Shown: one piece after another, positions 43,469 through 55,221 of the stretch
Numbering within the stretch: position 1 is the stretch's first letter
Layout: every line of letters begins with the position of its first letter
NCBI GenBank assembly: GCA_030522415.1
Contig: CM060108.1
Location: forward strand, 39,237,756-39,301,755
From: Channallabes apus
Lineage: Eukaryota > Chordata > Actinopteri > Siluriformes > Clariidae
Direction of reading: 5' to 3'
DNA: 64,000 bases
The notes under the pieces: model-generated
The model's database searches: none
Told to the model about the DNA's origin: nothing
The model's input: the letters and a program-made list of their open reading frames with translations, nothing else
Program-made: the position numbers and the translations under genes

Positions 43469-44344
43469 TGTGACTGCATTTATTTAGGTTAGTACAACTG
43501 ACATTTGAATTATTCACCCAAACTAAATGAAATAGATCCTGTCTTACCCGCCAGCCAAACCAGCTACAGTACTGTACATGCTTTCCAGCAGCTCCATGCA
43601 GGACAGAACTACATGGTCAGTAGTTGCACAGAACTCTGGGCCCTGTACATACAGTAGATGCATGAATTATAATTTACCTAAACTCAGAACGCAGTAGTAA
43701 TATTTTGAGATATTCAGTTTTTTTTTCATGAGGTTTAAACATCAATTGTTAAACCAAAAATCTTAAAAATTCAATTACTTTACATGCATGAATCTAGAAT
43801 GAGTTTCTACTAAATAAATTTTTTGTTTTACATTTTTATCCCTAAGAAACAGTCCTAATATATATAAATGCACTTTAATTTTTAAAGGTGTTGCTTTAAT
43901 TCAAAACAACTTAGTTATGACTCACAATAATTTTTTTTAATTAGTGGCCATTCTTTTAATTGCAGGGTTTTTTGTATAAAAACACAATAAAAATAATCTG
44001 ATCATAGCAGGTCTTTGTATTAGACAAATACAACTTCAGACAAACCACATTACTACTTTTTATTATTGCCACAGGTTCTGAACATAACTGGTTTTAAAGT
44101 CCCTGCAGAGGCTTATATTGATAAACATACTGTATATTGATCTGTCCATTCGTCTCTAAAGGTTCAATTTTTATAGTCTACTTTTCTTTTCTTGCAGTAA
44201 GCCATGCTGTGTCATGCTTTCCTTTCTGTTTCTTCCACACACTCTTTCTATGCACAATTAACTATCGCATTGATTAATTCTGTTGAGTGACACATATAGC
44301 TGTGCCTACGGTACCTTGAGAAAAATAGTTTAAGATTACTGGTA
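43469..44344. other. Non-coding DNA
   Basis: AT-rich; nothing recognised. Confidence 0.5.
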
Positions 44345-44554
44345 CAGGGTGACACAGAATAACGGGAACTTTTTAATTTATTCGTACAGAAGGACACCAT
44401 CTAAAGGGCGTAATTAAAAAAAAATGATAAATTCCATAAATTTTTCGTAAATGGCAAGTTTTAGGTTTCAATTACTATGAATAAAATGTATTTCTTTTAT
44501 CACTTCTAGTTTTATTGGATTGTAAAAAAGTTCCCGTTTTTTTGTGTCACCCTG
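44345..44554. mobile_element. Tc1/mariner-type MITE, 210 bp
   Basis: Inverted ends CAGGGTGACACAGAATAACG and CAGGGTGACACAAAAAAACG, flanked by TA on both sides. No coding sequence. Confidence 0.9.
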
Positions 44555-45296
44555 TATGTTAATTATTCTCATTTATCAGAAAAAAAACCTCAGGGTCCAG
44601 ATAGAACTGTGACTCGGTCCAGGTCTGGACTGCGGTCCACCATTTAGCGATATATGGTTGTATTTCTCTGAACATTTCCTGGACTGACCTTGGGGTGAAC
44701 TTGCTGGGATATCCACTGGATAGTGGATAGGGAAGACTGGAAACTGTCTTGAATGCTTTTCACTTTTCACAATGCTTTGTAGAACGTGGAACTCCAAATA
44801 GTTTGAAAATGGCTTTAGAACCCTTTCCAGATTGATGTACATCTGCTTCTTCTGGCTTGCTTTTGTCCTATAGTGACATACATAAAACATTATACATCAA
44901 ACCAGGCCAGCTTCTTCCAATGTTTCATGATCCAGTTGTGATGCGTACTTGAAGAGGATCAGCATCGGCTCTCTGACTGTTCTACAGCTTCACAAGCTGT
45001 TCTGATAGATCACTGACCTGCTGGACATTTTAATCAGCTGATGATCTGCGGTTATGCTGAAGAATTCTGAGAAACTCCCACCTCCGTGCATGGGGGTTGA
45101 ATTCCTCACCTTTCTCCTCCACCTCCTCCAAACAGACCTCTTATCAACACTTTCCTCCAGATGTACTTTTCTCTCTATACTGTCAGCTGCAAACTGCAGT
45201 CTAGCTTGAATGCATTGATTTTGGAGCAGGTACTTCTTTCTTGGGCATCTTCTTTCTTGCCTTTCATTGCACAGTGATGTGAAAGTTGCTTTAGAC

Positions 45297-46453
45297 CAGG
45301 GGTGCCCAAACCTTTTCCTATGAAGGGCCAAAAATTAAACTTGACTGAGGTGCTGTGGGCCAAAAGTAAATTTTGCATCATATATCAAACTGCATTATAT
45401 ATATCTCAAATGGTGTGGCGGGTTTCCCCTTATTTATTTCATAATATTTAAAATAAATATAAAACAACTTTAATCTGATTAACTAATGCAATTTTATTTG
45501 TAAAGATTTGCATTTTCAAACAGCAAAGAAGAGATCGTCCTTTAGTAGTACCAGAAAGGGTCTCAATGCCAGCCAGCTCTTGTCACAAGTTTCATTTACT
45601 CCACGCAAAAATACCAACAGCTGTGCGGAATCAGATCAGCAAGTCGGTGCTCTCGTCGCAGGCTATTGAATAGGCAGAGAACGCACTTGCCTTTGTCTTA
45701 ATTTGCTCGCCGATGTCTTGAGCCACGCCCTCTCTGCGTTGGGTGACAGTATTTCTTGACAGGCTAATTTGTGAGAATATTCGTACCCGAGAAGGACAAA
45801 CTGCTTCTGCAGCCACTGCAAGACATTCCTTGACGAACTCTCCAGTAGCAAAGGTTCTTCCACTTTTAGCAATTAGAGCGGAAATCTGATAACTGGCCCG
45901 TGTGGCGCTTTCTTGTGCTGTTAAAGGACGTAGCAGCGCGCTTTGTTCGAATCGAAGTTTAGCAAGCAGCTCGTTGGCCTTCTGTTTTTCGCGCCTCACC
46001 GCTGTACTTTGAGAAAGCTGAAGAATGTTTTGTTTCATAATGACGACGGATATTGTACTCTTTTAAAACAGCAACCGACTGTTTGCAAACTAGACATACT
46101 GCCTTTTATTTGACTTCAGTGAATAAAAACTCGTCTTGCCAAACTTTTAAAAAAATTTCTCTTTTCTGTGTGCCACCGCTTTGATTTCTCCATTACTGTG
46201 TTTGTTAATTTGTTGACGTTAATTGACGTGGAGTGTCGCAAAGCAGGCGGTGCTGCACCTTGAATTGCGCATGGAAAAAAAAAAATCTAATTAATTTCCA
46301 TTTAATTAAAAACATTTTTTATGTCAAACTATAAATGATGATCTGTGTCGAAGGCACCCCCCCCCTCCCTCTTTTCTCGGATGGTGTGGCGGGCCAAATC
46401 AAACATTACCACGGGCCAACTTTGGCCCGCGGGCCCTAGTTTGGGCATCTCTG
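45297..46453 (-). mobile_element. hAT (Charlie-like) element, 1157 bp
   Basis: Ends CAGGGGTGCCCAAACC and, inverted, CAGAGATGCCCAAACT, with a perfect 8-bp target duplication CTTTAGAC at 45289-45296 and 46454-46461. The interior encodes part of a transposase on the minus strand; the C-terminal half is deleted. Confidence 0.95.
45631..46130 (-). pseudogene. hAT transposase N-terminal half
   Basis: A BED-finger remnant (VCLVCKQS ... RRHYETKH) near 46110-46030 is out of frame with the 135-codon frame that starts at 46038. The latter includes ATRASYQISALIAKSGRTF, GEFVKECL, ISLSRNTVTQR and ACDESTDL, the order found in Charlie/GTF2IRD2-like hAT transposases, with the first catalytic aspartate at DESTD. 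The frame then ends at 45631. A frameshift near the finger and loss of the catalytic core make it inactive. Confidence 0.85.
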
Positions 46454-46960
46454 CTTTAGACAGTGACACTGGTGTTCAGCAGTCTTTAGTTAATTGCAGG
46501 CCTGTGCCATGGTGTTTCCACAGTTGTTCCTGACTAACTGAACCAAATTCACCTCAGCTAAGGATGACGGTTTGGATCTTTTTCCAGACCGTGGCAATGT
46601 AGCTACGCATTGCAATAACTTGTACTTGCGTACAATTATTTCAACTGATCTTGGAATCTGGAGTTGTTTAGAAATTACTGAGATGTTCCTGACTTGTATA
46701 AATCTACCATTATCTTTCTCAGATCTGTACTGAGCTCCCTGTACTTTCCCATTTTATTGTGCCTTGGCCATTTCAATGGATGATGTCAAACAAACCTTTT
46801 TGATACTGGCACAGAGAATCATTAACATGAAGTTCAGGGGACTAAGGCTTGGCCAATTAAAAAAAACATTTAGCACCGATATATGTACTGTATATTTTCA
46901 ACAATTTATCTACATTTATTTTCATGATGAGTGTATGTAAACTTCTGACCACACTACATG

Positions 46961-47324
46961 GTGATATGTTGACACCTAACTACTACACTTGTATAAGAAG
47001 GTGGGATGTTCCATTCTAAAACAAAGGCCATTTATATGGAATTGCCACCCCTTCCAAGCCCCCTATTCAGGTACAACTGCTGGAATTTGTGCCTAGCTTC
47101 CAGTCAACAAATCAGTTCATCCAGAAGTTCTTCAATAGGATTGATGTCAAAGTTTTGTGCAGGACACAAAAATTTCTCTATAACAAACTCATCAGACTAT
47201 ATACTTATGGACCTCCCCATATGAAAAAAACCTGCATGATTCATATAAAGCAATCATATATCTTTCTTACTTAAACAGGTCAGAATAACATACTAAGTTT
47301 CATATAAGCCCAATACATGTCCTA
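46961..47324. other. Non-coding DNA
   Basis: No gene recognised; left flank of CACTG copy B. Confidence 0.5.
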
Positions 47325-47830
47325 CACTGTAAAAAAATTCTTGCTACTCCAACTAAAAAAATTCTAGTGACCTGTTGCATCTAAAATTTTTAGTTGGCTC
47401 AGTTTAAGTTGTATAAACTATTTTGTTTTTGCTGTGCTGATTACCTCTAAATGTACACACAAATTGAAATAAAACATTCTGTCAACTAAATGTTCTATGC
47501 TGAATAAACATGCCTAGTTAGGCCAACAAGCAGTCTCAAATTGAAATATAATGTTGTGTCAATTAAATGTTCCAAGTTGACTGAAAGGTACATTTTGAAT
47601 TGGAAATTATGCTTGCATAATTATAAAATTTACATCTTAAAGTTTACTTGAGTAGGTTATTCACTGTAGCCACATTTCAAATAACATGACACATTCTTCT
47701 AAATTTGAATATTTTTTTAATGTAAACTTTAAACACCTGTTAAAGACTATCAACATTGATTAAGTGCAATCCAGCTACTCTATTTCAACAAATAAACAAC
47801 TGCTGCATTGTTATAACAAAATATGCAAAT

Positions 47831-48288
47831 TGTCATGTTATCTGCTCATAAGAGGCGGACGCAAGTGCAGGTGAAAATGATTGAGTCTTTAATCACACAA
47901 ATAAATCCCCACAAACTGAAATTCCCCAAAAGTAACTCCCCTCACTGTGTCGTTTCTCGTGTATAGACGAGGATGCTGAGTCCCGGGGTTATGACCCCTC
48001 TCCTGCCGTATGTTTCAGTCCTGGAACGGAGAAGCAGGCTTTGTCAGCGTTTCTAAGTTTCAATACAGACACACACAGACTTTCACTCATCACAACGGTG
48101 GACGAACGGGTGGCTCCGGGGTCGGCTGGTTTATATAGGTGCACACAAAGGGGAGACACAGGTGATACTAACTACAGGTAATCAGGACTGACATATACAC
48201 ACAGACACACTAGGGGGAGACAAAGGCTGCGGCTCAGTAGTCCGGGGAACCGGATCTTCTCTGAGGCCGTGGTGGTCCAGATGTTACA
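47831..48288 (-). repeat. 3' LTR of gypsy element 2
   Basis: 458 bp. Its U3 encodes the last codons of Pol, which stops at 48234. Confidence 0.96.
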
Positions 48289-48304
48289 GTACCCCCTCTC
48301 CCAG
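48289..48304 (-). other. Polypurine tract of gypsy element 2
   Basis: Minus-strand GGGAGAGGGGGTAC directly precedes the 3' LTR. Confidence 0.85.
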
Positions 48305-51300
48305 AACCGGCCTCCTGAGGGAGGCGAGGGCGCCCCCTACGCGCCGTTGAAGGGAGTGAGGATGCACCTGCTTGATGGAGATGCCGGCGGGCAGGACGAC
48401 CCGGTGGTCGCGGAGCCGGGCGATCCGGCCGTGCCCTGTGGAAATCTGTAATGAGTTCTTGACTCAGTATGTCCCGGGCCGGGACCCAACTCCGCTCCTC
48501 CGGGCCGTACCCCTCCCACTCGACTAGGTATTGCAAGGCACCTGCTCTCCTTCGTGATTCCAGTAGTTCTTTTACCCGGAACGCGGAGGCGCCCCCGATG
48601 TCCACGGCCCCAGGGAGTGAAGGTTCCGCTGTTCCTTCATCTAGTGGGCCCCGGACCACCGGCCTGAGAAGAGAAATATGGAAAACGGGGTTAATGCGAA
48701 GATGTGTAGGGAGAGAGAGTCTATAGGAGACGGGGTTTATTTGCGCTGATATGGGAAATGGACCGATGAACCCGGGGGAGAGTTTCTTGCAGGGGAGGTT
48801 GAGGTGAAGGTCCCGTGTCGAGAGCCACACCCGATCGCCTACCTGGAGCGGAGGACTTTCCCGTCGTCGCCTATCGGCATACTTTTTAAACCGCTGCACT
48901 GCGCGTGAAATTTTTGTGTGTGCGTCTTCCCACACCTTCTCCGCTTTCCTAAACCACTCGTCCACCACAGGTACTTCGGTGGGAGTGGCGTCCCATGGAC
49001 ACAGCGGAGGTTGATAGCCTAATATGCCCTGAAACGGCGTTAGGCCGGTAGAGGAGTGGCGTAGCGAATTTTGTGCATATTCCGCCCAGAGTAGGCAGTC
49101 CGCCCATTCATGTTGTCTGCTGCTACAATATGCTCGAAGATATCTGCCGAGTTCTTGAACAGTCCGCTCTGCCTGCCCATTAGACTCGGGGTGATAGCCC
49201 GACGTTAGGCTAACAGTGGTCCCCAATTTCTGAAAGAATGCTTTCCAGATCCTGGCGATAAATTGGGGACCACGATCTGATACAATATCTTCGGGAATGC
49301 CGTAGCAACGAAACACTGAAGTGAATAGGGTTTCTGCCACCTGGAGGGCTGACGGAAGGGAACGAAACGGGATAAATCTACATCCCTTGGAGAACCTGTC
49401 TATTACCACGAGCACCGTGGTGTACCCGTTCGAGACCGGCAGGTCCGTGACAAAGTCCACTGCAATATGGGACCACGGTCTGTTCGGCACCGGGCGGGGC
49501 GTTAGTTTACCAACTGGTAGGCAACGGGGGTTCTTTGTAGTAGCACAGATGGCGCAAGACAGAACAACCTTTTTCACGGTTTCACTCATTTTAGGCCAAC
49601 AGAACTTTGGTTCCAACAGGTGGGTGGTGCGGGTGACGCCGGGATGTCCTGATGCTAGACTCGTATGAGCCTCGATCGTCACTCGTTCACGAAGTGACTC
49701 CGGTACGTAGAGTCGATTTGGAGGGCAGTCCCTAGGCACGGGGTTGGACCGTGCCCACTGGGCTATCTCCGACTCGATACTCCACATAACCGGAGCCACC
49801 ACGAGCGACGCGGGGAGAATTGGTTCCGGATTGGTAATTTGCTCCGGTGACGGATAATAGCGGGAGAGCGCGTCCGCTTTGATGTTTTTAGAACCGGGGC
49901 GGTAAGTTATCACAAATCTGAAACGCGTGAAAAAGAGCGCCCAGCGGGCTTGACGTGAGTTCAGTCTTTTTGCCTGTTGGAGGTACTCGAGGTTACGGTG
50001 ATCTGTGAGTACCGTGAATGAGTGTTTCGCCCCCTCCAGCCAGTGCCGCCACTCCCCTAACACCGCTTTTACTGCTAATAGTTCCCTGTTACCGATATCA
50101 TAATTCCGCTCGGCAGGTGTTAATTTCCTAGAGAAGAAAGCGCAAGGGTAAAGTTTCTCGGGGTGGCCGTGACGCTGTGACAGCACTGCTCCTATCCCTA
50201 CCTCGGACGCGTCGACCTCTACTATTAAAGGCTTCTCTGGGTTCGGTAGTTTTAATATAGGCGCCGTAGTAAATGTTGTTTTGAGTCGTGTAAATGCCTC
50301 CCGCGCTTCCTTTGGGAACTCACGGAGGCGTTTCGGCTTACCTGCCAACAGTGACGTGAGTGGTGCTGCCACCATGCTGAAGCCTCGGATAAAGCGCCTG
50401 TAAAAATTGGCAAACCCCAGGAATCTTTGTAGCTCCTTCACTGTCGTGGGTTCCGGCCATTGTTGCACGGCCGCGACTTTGGCTGACTCCATTTCGACCC
50501 CCAGTGGCCCTATGTGATAGCCGAGAAATGCCACCTCCCGCTGATGAAATGAGCATTTCTCTGCCTTCACATAGAGCCCGTGTTTGCGCAGGCGATGAAG
50601 GACGGCCGTTACATGACTGACGTGCTCGGGAATATGACCGCGAATATACTAGGATGTCATCTAAGTATATTATGACAAAACGGTTGTACATATCCCTAAA
50701 CAAGTCATTCATGAACCCCTGAAACACCGCAGGTGCGTTCACCAATCCATATGCCATTACGTTATATTGGTAATGCCCAGATGTAGTGCTAAACGCAGTC
50801 TTCCATTCATCACCCTTACGCACACGAACGAGGTTATATGCGCTGCGGAGGTCGAGTTTGGTGAAAATGGAGGCGCCTCGGAGCTGGTCTATTGCGGCCG
50901 GAACCAGGGGCAGTGGGTGCTTATATTTTATGGTTACTGCATTGAGTCCCCGATAATCTATACATGGCCGAAGGCCCCCCCCTTTCTTCTCTATGAAAAA
51001 AAAACCTGCCGAGGCGGGAGACGTGGACCTGCTGATGAGCCCCTGCTGGAGTGCCTCGCTCACGTATTCCTCCATGGCCCTGGTTTCTGTCACTGACAAG
51101 GGATAAATGCGCAAGCAAGGAGGTGCTTTCCCCGGCAGCAGCTCGATCGCGCAGTCCCACAGGCGATGAGGGGGAAGTCGTGCAGCAGCCCTAGCACTAA
51201 ACACCTGTTCAAACCTCGCATACTCTGATGGCACGTTAATTTTGTGTGGGGCATTCGGACTCTCTATGGTGGTGGTTTGGACCGTCACTGTGGGCGGTGT

Positions 51301-52606
51301 ACATGATTTGGCGCATCTAGGGGACCATGAAACGATACTTGATTGAGCCCAATTGAAATTAGGGTTATGGGCGCTAAGCCAGGGGAGACCTAGCACGACG
51401 GAATGATCAGACTGAGGAAGTACGAAGAATTTTAGCTCCTCCGTGTGATCGGGGAAGGTTAACTGCAGTGGCGCTGTGATTAATTTAATAGGCGACTGGT
51501 CTAACTCACGGCCATCTAGAGCTTTAACTGGTATCTGTTGCGGAAGCTTCGACACGGGAGCTCGCAGCGTGGAAATCAAAGCAGAGGAGATGAAGTTCCC
51601 AGCCGCCCCGGAATCTACTAAAGGGAAGACAGACACAACAGCGTTACAAAAAGACACTTGTGCTTTTAAACAAAAAGGATGATGCGTGCGGGGCGGTGTG
51701 CGTGACGTTACTTTGAGTAACGGGCAGTCCTTAATCCGGTGCCCGTCCCCCCCACAGTATAGGCACAGGCCCGCTGTGACGCGCCTTCTTCTCTCCGCGA
51801 TCGTGAGGCGGGAACTGCTCACGTCCATGGGCTCGGGTCGAGCTGTATCTCCCGTATCGCGAGGAGGTCTTCGAGGTGTGTCGTAGAGGCGGGGTGGTGC
51901 TGACCTGGTGGGTGGTCGCTGGCGCTGGCTGCGCAGATGCTGGTCGAGCTTAATCGCCAGGCCGATGGTTTCGTCCAGCGAGAGGTTGGCGTCCCGGCAC
52001 GCCAGCTCGAGCTGGATTTCTGGCTGGAGTCCATCACGGAACCGCGCGAGCAGGCTCCGCTCGCACCAGCCGCTCTCCGCCGCCATGACTCGAAATTTGA
52101 TGGCGTAGTCCGCCACCGGCACACTCCCTTGCCTCAGCCGCATGAGACGCTGTTCCTCGGAACGCCCCTGGTCCGGATGGTCAAAGACCGCCTTCATAGC
52201 GTCCATAAACCTATGATACCGGGAGGTGAGCTCTCCCCCTTCGCTCCAGATGGCTGCGGCCCAATCCATGGCCGGACCTGTGAGCTGCTGAATGACGAAA
52301 CGGATTCGCTGGGTGTCCGTCATGTCGGGGTAATCTGATAGGTACAGTTCACAGGCCAGGAAAAATCGCTTACACCCCTCCGGATCGCCGGCATATCTTT
52401 CCGGGGGGGTGGCGCGCGGTGGTGAGGGGGTGGAGCTTCGCGATGTCCCAGCCGGTGCGGAGGGGTCTGGGAAAGCCAGGTGTTTTATACTATGGGCTAG
52501 GTCGCTCACCGCTCGTGCGAGCCCCTCGATCTGGACCTGTTGTTTTTCAACGTAGCGCATCGGGTTCTCATCATCCGGCAGGGGGACACCTGCTGCGTCC
52601 TGATAG

Positions 52607-52615
52607 GTTCGTCCA
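52607..52615 (-). other. Predicted self-primer binding site, element 2
   Basis: Two bases inside the 5' LTR border the minus strand reads TGGACGAAC, complementary to GTTCGTCCA at 52894-52886. With the next two bases 10 of 11 pair, with the same single mismatch position as in element 1. It overlaps gag codons 3-6. Confidence 0.8.
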
Positions 52616-52617
52616 TC

Positions 52618-53075
52618 TGTCATGTTATCTGCTCATAAGAGGCGGACGCAAGTGCAGGTGAAAATGATTGAGTCTTTAATCACACAAATAAATCCCCACA
52701 AACTGAAATTCCCCAAAAGTAACTCCCCTCACTGTGTCGTTTCTCGCGTATAGACGAGGATGCTGAGTCCCGGGGTTATGACCCCTCTCCTGCCGTATGT
52801 TTCAGTCCTGGAACGGAGAAGCAGGCTTTGTCAGCGTTTCTAAGTTTCAATACAGACACACACAGACTTTCACTCATCACAACGGTGGACGAACGGGTGG
52901 CTCCGGGGTCGGCTGGTTTATATAGGTGCACACAAAGGGGAGACACAGGTGATACTAACTACAGGTAATCAGGACTGACATATACACACAGACACACTAG
53001 GGGGAGACAAAGGCTGCGGCTCAGTAGTCCGGGGAACCGGATCTTCTCTGAGGCCGTGGTGGTCCAGATGTTACA
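52618..53075 (-). repeat. 5' LTR of gypsy element 2
   Basis: 458 bp, followed by target duplication CAAAT. Confidence 0.96.
52886..52924 (-). promoter_or_regulatory. TATA box and predicted start/self-primer, element 2
   Basis: TATATAAA (52924-52917) is followed 30 nt after its first T by GTTCGTCCA (52894-52886), the predicted RNA 5' end. Confidence 0.75.
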
Positions 53076-54146
53076 CAAATAACATTCCAAAATGCAAGAA
53101 TGAAACGGTGCCCTTAACATTCATGTTACAAAGCTTACTAATATCACACTCAGTCAAAACAGTATACTGGATAAATAGACGTCTGCCTTGTAGAACAAAA
53201 CATACTGATATTTCTCAGTAAAAACGTGCAGTGGCTTATTTGAAAATAAAATATTTACTTTAACTCAGAAATGGTTTAAGATAAAAAAAATAAATAAATG
53301 TTGTGAAATAATTTTGCCAAGCTCCAAGATTGTTTGCAGATGCAGTAAGCACTGTTTCCCAGATATTCTCCCTAATACCTGAAATACAAAAAGAAAAATA
53401 TATGAATAACTAATTAAGTAACCGTTTGTAGTTCAAAACCATTAAAAATCCTAGACAAAAAATGTCCGTTTAGCCATTATAACCGTTTTCAGACACTATA
53501 AGGTTAATGAATGATGAAGGAGTGAGAACATTAAGCTCCCTCAGTGCCGCACTAACGCGCCGTCTTTTTCAAATAGCCTTTGAAATTATCAGTCATTAAG
53601 ATGATTAAAATGTATGTAACGTAAGTAAACTTTAGCGGTTTCATAGATTAACATTAATGTCAATGTACATACCATCTGAAAAAAAAATGCGTTAGGACCT
53701 GAAACGAGTGCATTGCCAGATAACTACTGTAACACTCCAAATTATATAAATAAACACTCGAAAATATAATGTTCTAAAGCTTGCTGCTGGATAATATATA
53801 TGTTATAAAGCTAAAATTGCTGATTACTTTGCAGGACAGTTAGTTTCCATGAAGTACTCACCATTTCGGGAGGTAATAGCGGGAAGTTCGAAAATTCTGG
53901 AAGAATGCGTTTGCGCATGCGCAGAGGTCCCTCTTGTTCGTCCAACATAAAATTGTTTGTGTGCAGTTAAATGTTTCATGAACACAGTTATACTCGTTGC
54001 CTTGATGAAACTTTCGTAGTTGAGTAATGAAATTTATACAATCATTGAGAAAACATATTTTTCTTTTTTGACACCAGCATTATATTAGCCCAACATATAT
54101 TTCTTTTTTCCAACAACTATTTTCAGGATTTATTTTTTACAGTGTA

Positions 54147-54844
54147 TGCAAAATCAGACCGATTTTGGCCACTTTCATACTAAAAAGCACACATACAACT
54201 TGTAGGGGATTTTTTGGGTCATATATGAATACTGTATGAAGTCTTATATGAGTTTTACATGACAATAGTATGCACATATGTATGGTATTAGTAAAAAATA
54301 TACAAATCATGTAAAGTTCTTATACTGCATTGTATGCTAATCTAATAAAAGTCATATAGGATTTATTTACATTTTGTTTGTGTTTCATACAGACTTCATA
54401 TTGTTTTAATAGGGAAATTGTGTGCCTGCTCTTCAAACTTTATATGTTTCCACCTAATTCCTTATATTACAGTAATTATATTACTATAATATATTGCCAG
54501 GCCACAGTTGTAAATAAGAAACCTGTTCTTAATCTGTCTTGCCTGGTTAAATAAAGGTAAATAAAAAAAAAATAAAATCTACATATAATTATTATACATA
54601 ATTTAAGTCAATATTAAGATATGTCTGCATATACTAATTATATATGATTTCAGTCAATGACTTATACAAATTTGCAATGGAACACTTTTATTTCAACTCA
54701 AGCAAAGTGACAATCAATTTATACACCACATGAGTAATTTACAATTCCAACTTGGTAGCAAACAGAACTTTGCCCAGGAAAAACAAAATACCCTGAATAC
54801 ACTGGCCATCAATCATCAACGAGCATTAAGGTTTCTGGATGTTT
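54147..54844. other. AT-rich non-coding DNA
   Basis: Many 'catatgtatg'-like motifs. At 54509-54580 there is a LINE-tail-like end (CTTGCCTGGTTAAATAAAGG followed by A-rich sequence), a common 3' end among fish retroposons. Confidence 0.4.
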
Positions 54845-54942
54845 TTACGTTTTCTTCTTTCCTCTAACTTCAGTAATTTTGGCATTGATGGCTGCATCAA
54901 TGCTGGAGGGCACCGCATGAGGCCACTTTTGCAATGTTGCTC
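54845..54942 (-). CDS. Candidate terminal host exon, hemopexin-like motif
   Basis: On the minus strand an acceptor (tatttgtcttacag) is followed by a 98-nt open stretch ending in TAA. The frame reads ATLQKWPHAVPSSIDAAI and then a basic tail (RGKKKT). The P-x-x-IDAAI pattern resembles the start of a hemopexin-type repeat, but one motif is weak evidence. No partner exon was found on this strand to the right. It could be an exon of a host gene or a chance reading. Confidence 0.3.
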
Positions 54943-55221
54943 CTGTAAGACAAATAAATGAAAGTAAAAAAAATTACTCTTTTTAGGAAGCAAGGTGGAC
55001 CACAGTTAATGACTACTTATCAAGTTAAACAGATCAACAGCAGCTTGGGGGAGGTGGGTGGTCAAGTGTTTAGGGAACTACAGTAGGCTTCCAAATGGAA
55101 TCCCAGAAAGTTGTGAGTTTGAAATTGATTGAAAACCGGGAGGGGAGGCTTGTAACTGTCCCATTGAGTGCCTAGTAAATACCACTGTCAAGACCCAGAA
55201 AATTGTTGAATAAAGTCGTCT
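54943..55221. other. Non-coding DNA
   Basis: Nothing recognised. Confidence 0.45.

Larger units (their letters stand above)
44570..46960 (-). mobile_element. Decayed Tc1-like transposon, split by a hAT
   Basis: On the minus strand near 45180-45240 a frame reads LLQNQCIQARLQFAAD, resembling the linker before the catalytic domain of Tc1 transposases. The right part ends with 'gagtgtatgtaaacttctga', which resembles ends of Sleeping Beauty-like fish Tc1 elements. No catalytic motif is intact. Boundaries are approximate because the left end was not found. The hAT at 45297-46453 inserted into it. Confidence 0.45.
48234..52623 (-). pseudogene. gag-pol of gypsy element 2, one frameshift
   Basis: About 1460 codons. 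The ATG at 52623 lies in the last six bases of the 5' LTR. In order: Gag (residues 1-300) ending in a CCHC knuckle CLYCGGDGHRIKDC (287-300), protease DSGAAG (337-342), reverse transcriptase (about 505-680) with YLDDILVYS (653-661), RNase H ([17 protein letters not shown]), integrase ([39 protein letters not shown]) and chromodomain ([17 protein letters not shown]). One extra C near 50628, just after YLDD, is the only frame break seen. Gag and Pol are in one frame without a programmed shift, as in Tf1/sushi elements. Confidence 0.95.
47831..53075 (-). mobile_element. Gypsy element 2: young Ty3/gypsy chromovirus (sushi-like)
   Basis: 5245 bp on the minus strand, with 458-bp LTRs starting TGT and ending ACA and a perfect 5-bp target duplication CAAAT (47826-47830 and 53076-53080). 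I find one difference between the LTRs (C/T in 'tttctcg[t/c]gtatagac'), so the insertion is recent. Organisation is as in element 1, but it belongs to a distinct subfamily with different LTRs. A single frameshift interrupts gag-pol. It has no tRNA primer site, and shows self-priming geometry. Confidence 0.97.
47325..54144 (-). mobile_element. CACTG-ended transposon, copy B, carrying gypsy element 2
   Basis: Inverted relative to copies A and C, flanked by TA on both sides (47323-47324, 54145-54146). Removing gypsy 2 plus one CAAAT restores 'atatgcaaataacattcc', identical in sense to the uninterrupted sequence in copy A at about 42955-42973. Native length is therefore about 1.57 kb, like copy A. 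The promoter-like block is at 53922-53856 (NRF-1 palindrome 53913-53922, ATG 53864-53862, donor 53861-53856), with the acceptor ending at 53379. Confidence 0.88.
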
